Assembly: GCA_026874595.1 (NCBI GenBank)
Contig: CM049321.1
Coordinates: forward strand, 50,449,297 to 50,513,296
Length of the DNA: 64,000 bases
Direction: 5' to 3'
From: Sipunculus nudus
Lineage: Eukaryota; Annelida; Sipuncula; Golfingiida; Sipunculidae
Made by a program: the position numbers and the translations under genes. Shown one piece after another: positions 57,260 to 64,000 of this stretch (positions are counted from its first letter, which is position 1; the number at the start of each line of letters is the position of its first letter). The notes under the pieces are model-generated. The model was not told the origin of the DNA, searched no databases, and saw only the letters and a list, made by a program, of their open reading frames with translations.

Positions 57260-58515
57260 TGTAGATTTCTTATCCGGGTACTCTCTCTTTATATAGAATT
57301 TTCTGCACCTAATACCAGTCGGCCAGAATGCCTCATCCATTACTTTATCTTATCATTAACATTTATCTTAATCCTATACCATTTCATTAATGAATCGCCA
57401 TGTGATACTTTCTCAATACCCATCACATTTACTCCTTCGTTAAGAATATATTCCCTCAATTTACTATCATCTACGTGATTACCGACTCCATTCACAAAGA
57501 GGTTGACAGTTCTTGGACAAACTTTTATCGTGTCGTGATCCTTCTTACCGATAACCGTGGGCTTGTTTCGTCTTATCTGTCATCGTTTCTCATGTTTCTG
57601 AAACTTGAAACCGTCGTTTTCAGTGTGGTTTGCACCTGGATCAGTTTCAAGCAAAGAGCTTGCTTTATTTTCCGTAGAGATTTTATTCTTATTTATAAGC
57701 CTGCGGCCAGGGCCTTCTTTAATCACGTCACTGAGTAGCCTGGGTGAGGGTTCCTTGCTAGTATCCTGAAGGGAATGGCTTGGGCCTACACCTTTCAAGC
57801 GTCCCTGTTACTTTCAACTTTGTTCAACTACTGCCTGATTCACATTCGCGTTAAGGGCTGCAACTGAATCAGAAGTTTGCTCTCATCTTACTTCTACCAA
57901 CTTAAGTCTCTGGTCTAATTTGTTTATCTTATCCAGGACTGCTAAATGTTCCATCTGTTCGAGTGCAAACCTTGCTAATCGTTCAAGGTCACATAAACCA
58001 AAAATCAGGAGACTGATATTTTTGTTGTCCAGTTTTTGAAAAGCAGATACAATATCCGCTGCATCAGCTTCTCTTGCTGTTCTTGAATTTGATGTCACCC
58101 TTCTTGGTTGCTCACCAAGTATTTCTGTGCTACCGACTGTCCATAGCAGGGTTTTCGCTGTACAGATTTTATTTCTCTCGTAAAACCTGCTAACTACAGC
58201 AAGTAAATTATCCGCTGAAAACCTATTTATGTAGTACTGGACGTATGACAGCAGACAGTTATTGATACAGTCATATAATTCCCTTGTTTTATCTACATTA
58301 GATGTGTTGCCTTCGCTTCTCGATTTCCTCCCAGCGTTTGCTGATTCCTCCGCATTGTTCTTGTTTACTTTGTCCTCAGTTTGCTGGCGCCCTACATATA
58401 TTTTATATACCCTTGGCCCTTTTTCAATGGCACAGTCTAGGTAAAACAGGTCATCATCTATACGAAGGTCCATATATTTCTTTTTCTGTTTGCACTTCGA
58501 GCATAAGCGGGCCAT
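57260..58515 (-). pseudogene. LINE 2 ORF1
   Basis: 58515-57883 is an open frame of 210 codons starting MARLCSKCKQKKKYMDLRID, with C-x2-C and a further Cys (LDC) near residue 28 suggesting a zinc-binding N-terminus. It ends in a predicted coiled coil (ALEQMEHLAVLDKINKLDQR). In another frame 57798-57300 continues with a polar linker and then CPRTVNLFVNGVGNHVDDSK, a segment found in ORF1 proteins of Jockey/CR1-type LINEs. At least one frame change and one stop separate the parts. The expected role is RNA binding. Confidence 0.65.
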
Positions 58516-58560
58516 CAGCCTATATTTATTTATATATGTATTTTTAATAAATATTTTCTA

Positions 58561-59290
58561 TTAATATCGTTATCATAACATATCTGTTGGGTATTACCTA
58601 ATATTACACCAGCAACTTCATATTAAGCCAGTTGTCGCTGGGCGATAATTCAAGGAATCCACTATGGCAACCTCAATATCCCCGATTAAAAGCTCGCGAT
58701 TTGCCAAAATTTGAACAGTTCTCTAACCAACCTTGATCTGTTTGATAGTCCTTTTTCACGCACAATCTATTGTGTTACAATTTCCGTTGAAATATTCCTC
58801 TCTCCCGTTAAAAAAAAACTAAGAATTTTGGCTCGTTTGATGCGTAGTCATGAAATCACGTCCACCGCATAAATCGATGACGTCACTGGGTCATTTCGGG
58901 AGCGTCTGTAGCAAATTTAACTGATTGGATTTTTCTCATTTTGACATGCACACTTTTTTTCAGTATTTTTTAAAAGAAATTTACATTGAAGAGTATCGAT
59001 TGACATTGAACGATATTTATATGTCGATCACCTCGCTCAGATACAAAACGTAACTAAATGACTTAGATACGTTATAAGTATAGGCGATACGATCCATGGT
59101 TCCCGGCTAGTCACCTTATCAGTCTCCCTGAAGATTAAGTATTTCTTGTGAAAATAGTTGAAAAGTAAGTTATTACACATTATATGACACAAGATCTTTT
59201 TACTACTGAAATATAATGACGCAAAGCTATATTTGACATAAATCTTATGCATGTATCAATTATTGATGATATGATTTGGTGGACAAAATA
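58561..59290. other. No feature recognised
   Basis: Flank of LINE 2, no coding or repeat signal. Confidence 0.45.
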
Positions 59291-59319
59291 TGTTTAAGGA
59301 ACCTTGAACAATGTGTAGA

Positions 59320-60260
59320 CTTCCAGAGTGCTCAAAATTATTTTTCCCAAAAGTCCTTAGAAAATACGTGACAGTTACCTTATTTAAGAAAATTTGACCA
59401 AGAACTCCTTAGATACTTAGTGAAAAGTTTCTATATTAAACTGCTACAATAAGTGTCCTACTGATTTATAGGGTACTCAAATCATGTTCTTTCACATGTC
59501 TCACGGAATATATATCTCAGCGACCACCTTTTAGATGTACAATGAGACAATTGCCACCCTTTACATTAAGAAAGACATTTATTTTTATATCCACCAGTTA
59601 AGATCTGTTTGCCCTCTCCGAATTTCTAGGTGTTCAGAATTAGTTTTTAACAGCTAACATAATATAGGTCACAGTGACCTAAATTCACGTTTCAAAACAG
59701 ACTTTCGAAGGACATTAATATATATCAAATTAGAAGGTTCTGGGTCCAACAGTAAAGGTTGTGTGCCTTGTTTGACTATCTGGGTGCTCATGGTCACATT
59801 TTAGGCCACTCACCTGCAGCATATTGGCTATTATGATGTTGTTGGAGATTTCAAAGGAACCTCCCTAGGGAATAAAAAGTCTCATTTAATCTTATCTCAA
59901 TTTAAAGGTGCTCAAATCATGACTTTTTTTCGAATATCTTGTAAATATTACCATGACCTTATTTTATGTTTGCCCTGAACCTCCCCAGGGAATAAAAAGT
60001 CTCATTTAATCTTATCTCAATTTAAAGGTGCTCAAATCATGATTTTTTTTCGAATATCTTGTAAATATTACCATGACCTTATTTTATGTTTCCGATTAGA
60101 ATGTTATATTAGAAGATACTAAGCCAAATAGAAACGACTTGTGTCCCACATTATTCTCTGGGAGCACAAAATCATATTTTTAACCAGTAGTTCAAAGAAT
60201 ATAGGCCATGATGACAAAATGCTTAAGGTTTTCAAGGTGATTTGCCTAGGATCTATCTCG
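59320..60260. repeat. Degenerate tandem array, 120-157 bp monomer, about 7 units
   Basis: 'GGTGCTCAAATCATG' and variants start units at about 59323, 59472, 59629, 59783, 59908, 60028 and 60161. Most are followed by 'GAATAT' then 'GGCCA(T/C).(A/G)TGACC'-type text. Spacings are 149, 157, 154, 125, 120 and 133 bp. Confidence 0.75.
59857..60090. repeat. Near-perfect 120 bp tandem duplication
   Basis: 59857-59976 and 59977-60090 are almost identical ('CTCCC(T/C)AGGGAATAAAAAGT' through 'CATGACCTTATTTTATGTTT'). This recent doubling sits inside the older array and is much younger than its neighbours. Confidence 0.95.
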
Positions 60261-60882
60261 ATGTACAGACAAAAGTTTCTAGGATCAATTTGAGTTTACC
60301 TTACTCTTTTGAGTTTATACGCTTAAACGATAAATTTCTGTTGCCGTTTACAGAACGACAGACCATCTACATGAAAGGCAATGATACACCCTTAAAGTCT
60401 GCTTTACATCGTCGGTAAATCTGCAATACTATTATAATAGAAAATATTATTTGAAGACGCGGAAACAATTTTGAATAATCTCGTGGACTTTTGTCTGAAA
60501 ATTTAATGAGGGTTTTACTAATATAAACTGGAATTCTAGCCTTTCGTTTTTAATTATACAGAGTTTCTTTTTTATGAATAGATGAACATCGGCGTGCCGC
60601 CTGTATTGAATATGACATCGCCCTTGTGAATAAGCTCTAATTATTTAACGCCATTGTAACCCCTCAAAAATGAATGTTGCCGTATTGCCGCCAAATTTTT
60701 TTTTCGAACCGTAGGTTAATTGACATCATATGGTGATTTTATCGTCGTTTTACCTCTACGAGTACACGAGGGCTGGTTCTGGTGACAAAGGAAATACGAG
60801 TAATTATGTACCCTTATTAATATAACCAGAGTTACAGTGACGACATGTCATGTCATTGGTTCTTTTCAACTCATCAGCATAG

Positions 60883-61085
60883 CCTGACAGCTGAGTGGTA
60901 ATACGCTTGGCTCTCTCCGCTGGCTATGCTGGTTCGATCCCCGGCGAAGCTAGGAGAGTGGGTTGTAGGTGACCGTCCAAGGCCGGTGGTTTTCTCTGGG
61001 TTCTCCGGTTTCCTCTACCCCTGCAGACTACCGAACGCCATCAACGGAGCCATGGAGTGTGGTGCGATAAATTATTATAACTATT
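60883..61085 (+). mobile_element. tRNA-derived SINE, family B
   Basis: Head with an A-box-like 'AGCTGAGTGGTAATACGC' and a B-box 'GGTTCGATCCCCGGCG' at tRNA spacing. Then comes a conserved-looking central segment 'GGTTTTCTCTGGGTTCTCCG' followed by 'GTTTCCTC', and a short 3' end 'GCGATAAATTATTATAAC'. The central phrase is widespread in SINEs of marine invertebrates. The tail resembles CR1/L2-type LINE ends such as 23560-23605. Confidence 0.75.
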
Positions 61086-61265
61086 TTAATTAAAATCCAT
61101 GTTAAATAGATAAGTTGATATTTATTTAGCCTATGACGGCATTTCTTCCTAATATTGCCGACTGGCTACCCTGCATACAAGCGGACCATTAATGAAGCCA
61201 AATGGCAAATAAACATTTTCAGGCCGTAGGTTTACTTACAAAACTTGTTTAAAGGAACGTTTGTG

Positions 61266-61272
<7 letters not shown>

Positions 61273-61336
<64 letters not shown>
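61273..61336. repeat. (TA)n microsatellite
   Basis: About 64 bp of TA preceded by GTGTGTGTGC. Confidence 0.97.
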
Positions 61337-61339
<3 letters not shown>

Positions 61340-62365
61340 GTTCGTTTAGCATCTAGCCATTTATTTTATGGAGAAAAATCCATTCAGCTTTACAGTTATT
61401 CTTTTGAAATTTTCTTCATTGTCCCGGTGATTGTGATCTTAAAAGTATTGTCAAACAGATTGATGGTTTATGAAACTCGCCTATGAGTTTATCTCTTATT
61501 ATTTAAGCACAGCATGCCACCCCTCCAAAAAAGGCCTTAGTTTTTACTCTTTACCCACCATTCACAAAATATGATATTGAAATGTATTGTCGTGCATGGC
61601 CAATCACGACGTTGTAAAAGAATAACACAGGCTTTTTTTTTCTGCCATAATGGAGCCAGTCATACTGAAGTAGATGGCCTTTGCTTTTTTCTCATTCGGT
61701 TTGTATTTTTGCTCCACATCTTTTAACTTTTTCTACTACATTTTTACACCATGTGATTTGCGGTTTACCTATACATATTGTCCTTATTTCAACTATACTT
61801 TTTTATCGTATTTTGTTTGTATATATATTATCTATTTATCTAAATTATCCATTTTAATATTCCTTTGCTTTTATTTTATCTATTCGTAACGTTATGATTA
61901 GTCTACGATTTATCTCCCACTTCATCTAAAGACCTGTGAAAAAATGCACTATCAAACGGTCATTGACCTCAAGCATAGAGGTCACACATAATAAAGGAAT
62001 TCTATGGGTTCGACGCGTGTATATTTTAGAACACCGGGTCTTCGTTGTTCTTGTAACCAATTACTGTCCTATCCCGATTTACTTCATGGTAATCATTTCC
62101 TGAATTGATAATGGGAAATTTTATTTTTGAAGATTTAATTGAAAACCGATTACATTGGCGTCGTTCCTTTGTGCCATATAGGAATTAGACACGTTATTGA
62201 ATCCTTCCTCAAAACGTTTATTTTTTTTTTACCTCATCATATGTAAGAGTCCTTCGAAAGGTATTCTCAGCATATTCCTACTCCATGGCCACAGCATGCA
62301 TGCTTCAGCTGCCTGACAGTAAGTCCCTGAGGGACATGGATGTGGGAACCAAATTATGGTTTAAA
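61337..62365. other. No feature recognised
   Basis: AT-rich. The frame at 61674-61889 is a T-rich composition artefact. Confidence 0.5.
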
Positions 62366-62369
62366 AAAC

Positions 62370-62830
62370 GTCCTAAGGGAGGACCGACCTTTTGTTGTAA
62401 GGTTTTTGTACTAATATCATTAAAGCACGAAGCTTGGAAAAATTAAAGGAGGGAGATAGTGGCTTTATGGTGATAGGTTAATAAATGAAAGGGATAGAAA
62501 GCAGCGTCTCAGTCAATATTTGTGGAGTTTAATGTATTTTGAATGCAAAAAAGGGAAATCTAACGGTTTTTCTTAATTAAATAATTATTTTGATTAATGT
62601 CCTGAGTCCTTGAAAGGAAGCATGATTGTTTATGTGATAATACATCCCATCTGAAAATCCAATCAAAAATAGATTGGTAAAAAACAAACCAACTGATATA
62701 AAAAGACAAGTACTTACATTTAGGAAGAAAACTTTGTTGATTAGTGCTTGGCTGACTTTATATCACGGTTACTCCATAGGATATCTCATGATTGGTACAT
62801 CTCAAGAATGTATGTTTCGGAATTCAAATG
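62370..62830 (+). repeat. Dispersed repeat family C, copy 3
   Basis: Partner of 50755-51230, same orientation. The right half also matches 51850-52085. Confidence 0.7.
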
Positions 62831-63515
62831 CAACACTGAAAAAAATAGACTGGCCATCGGGCACAAATCAACGAATCACCCCCGGTCACTCATAAATGCG
62901 AGTGGAATAAATGCGACATCTCATTTTAACCTGTTCAAAATATAGCAAATAGGGAATGCTGATCTATCTCAATAATACACAAGGAAAACTTCAGCACTAA
63001 AGTGTCAAATGGTGGTTTTATCTAGAAGAGCCGGGGAGAAAATTCAAAGAAAGATTTAAAAAATAAGTGTAAAAATCTGTGTTTCCATCGGTTCCTACGT
63101 AATCGGTTGTAATTACGTGTAAAAGAACGAATGAAAAGTTATCGGTTTTATTTTAAAGTGCTAATTTGGTTTTTATTTTCTGAGAAAGCATACAGCCTGT
63201 GAAGCAATAAATACAAGTTAAACATGAACTTCGAAAAATAGCGGTGATACGATTTAGTTGAACTGAGTTAAAAGATTAACAGATAACATACAAAACGAAT
63301 GGGCGAACATACAAAGAATGATCACATACAACAGCTATCAGATAACGACTGCCGATTGGTTCTTCCTTAAAGACACGTCGTGATTGGGCACCAGACACAT
63401 AAATCTCTAGAACACATCTTTTGAATGTAAGTTGAATGATATGACCCGAAATATTGAATGCATAGCCTCTTGATTTGGTTATTCATTATGAGAAGACATG
63501 TCGCCCATCAACTTA
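62831..63515. other. No feature recognised
   Basis: Some phrases (for example 'ATCGGTTGTAATTACGTGTA') resemble 51305-51330, so family C may extend further with low similarity. Confidence 0.4.
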
Positions 63516-63517
63516 GG

Positions 63518-63905
63518 ATGCTTCTGTGGTTTAGGGGAAGAGTAAAAGACTAACAACCGACACAGGACTCTCAACCGAGGCGATAAAACATTTCACGTTT
63601 GAATTCCACCCAGTATAAGAGCTATGCAGGCTTATTAGATAGGCTGTGTTCTATGGTCGTGTTTCACCTTGAAATCAGTGGGGAATTCCTCGGTGGTCCG
63701 ACCTAGCGAAAGGAACAAATTCTAACACAGATTCCCGCAGGTTAAGTAGTCAGCTGGCCTGGTTAACACCAGGATATAATATGAGAGGAAATGTGTTCTA
63801 TTGCTCCATCAAATTTTCCGAAAGCGGAATGCCAATCTGCGGATGTACATACACCAAGATAAGCTAGCATTTAAAAGCAGTGGCAGATACCTCTAACCAC
63901 AACAA
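63518..63905 (+). mobile_element. SINE family A, near full length but diverged
   Basis: Head 'GATGCTTCTGTGGTTTAGGG', B-box-like 'CGTTTGAATTCCACCC', body 'GGCCTGGTTAACACCAGGAT' and 'CCGAAAGCGGAATG', end 'GTGGCAGATACCTCTAACCA' and an A-rich stretch. Confidence 0.7.
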
Positions 63906-64000
63906 TATTAAAAAATATAATGGGAGACTAATTAAAATACGAGTTTGAGAGCACAGTATGTCTGATGCAATTGAAAAAAAAAATATTACGGTCATTACCC

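Larger units (their letters stand above)
54036..58560 (-). mobile_element. Second LINE (Jockey/CR1-like), decayed, minus strand
   Basis: Minus-strand order: ORF1 (58515 to about 57260), endonuclease (about 57200-56400), reverse transcriptase and C-terminus (about 56030-54266), then a 3' end with an AATAAA near 54058-54063. It is clearly different from the 16.4-22.1 kb element: no NADAR, different RT text and a different ORF1. Stops and frame changes are scattered throughout, and a (TA)n array sits inside the RT region. I could not identify a target-site duplication, so ends are approximate. The clade call is tentative. Confidence 0.8.

Noticed and set aside
60883..60957. Functional tRNA gene
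   Set aside because: A- and B-box-like sequences are present, but the acceptor stem does not close well and the sequence runs into a SINE body and LINE-like tail.

Overview
This window is animal nuclear DNA, AT-rich and crowded with repeats, and most likely from a mollusc, probably a bivalve. The grounds are: long (TA)n runs at eight or more sites; two LINE retrotransposons with broken reading frames; tRNA-derived SINEs; short pogo-like MITEs; and old degenerate tandem arrays of 120-180 bp monomers of a kind I associate with bivalve genomes. The species call is inference. There are no operons, rRNA genes or CRISPR arrays. Only two pieces look like host coding exons: the terminal exon of a rhodopsin-class receptor at 29542-29762 (+) and a splice-bounded exon at 45968-46131 (-).

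Layout. 1-9.4 kb: a diverged direct duplication (about 1-2960 and 6585-9375) enclosing a SINE, a minisatellite of about 28 units whose monomers carry GATATC and TGACGT(C/A), and a LINE relic. 9.4-13.2 kb: mostly unremarkable, with one 5'-truncated SINE. 13.2-22.7 kb: one copy of a roughly 4 kb repeat unit, interrupted by a complete 5.7 kb L1-like LINE on the minus strand (16426-22141) with a perfect 17 bp target-site duplication. The other copy of the unit (41.45-45.43 kb) holds the empty site. 23-29 kb: LINE 3' end, SINE and small repeats. 29.1-29.8 kb: a 27/30 bp minisatellite just upstream of the receptor exon. 30-41 kb: microsatellites, a hairpin, MITEs, a tandem duplication carrying SINEs, and unassigned sequence. 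45.4-47.4 kb: old tandem repeats around the minus-strand exon. 47.5-54 kb: mostly unassigned, with copies of a dispersed repeat. 54.0-58.6 kb: a second LINE, minus strand, decayed. 59.3-60.3 kb: degenerate tandem array. 60.9-64 kb: two SINE families and another dispersed-repeat copy.

The most interesting object is ORF1 of the 16.4-22.1 kb LINE. After an RRM-like domain and a zinc-knuckle-like motif it carries a well-preserved NADAR (YbiA/DUF1768-like) domain. That family acts on ADP-ribose or riboflavin-derived N-glycosides, and some members remove ADP-ribose from guanine bases. A retrotransposon-borne NADAR enzyme suggests that this element may process or erase ADP-ribosylation of nucleic acid during retrotransposition. 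The frames of this copy are broken, mostly by single-base changes in homopolymers, so the copy is decayed or the assembly has indel errors.
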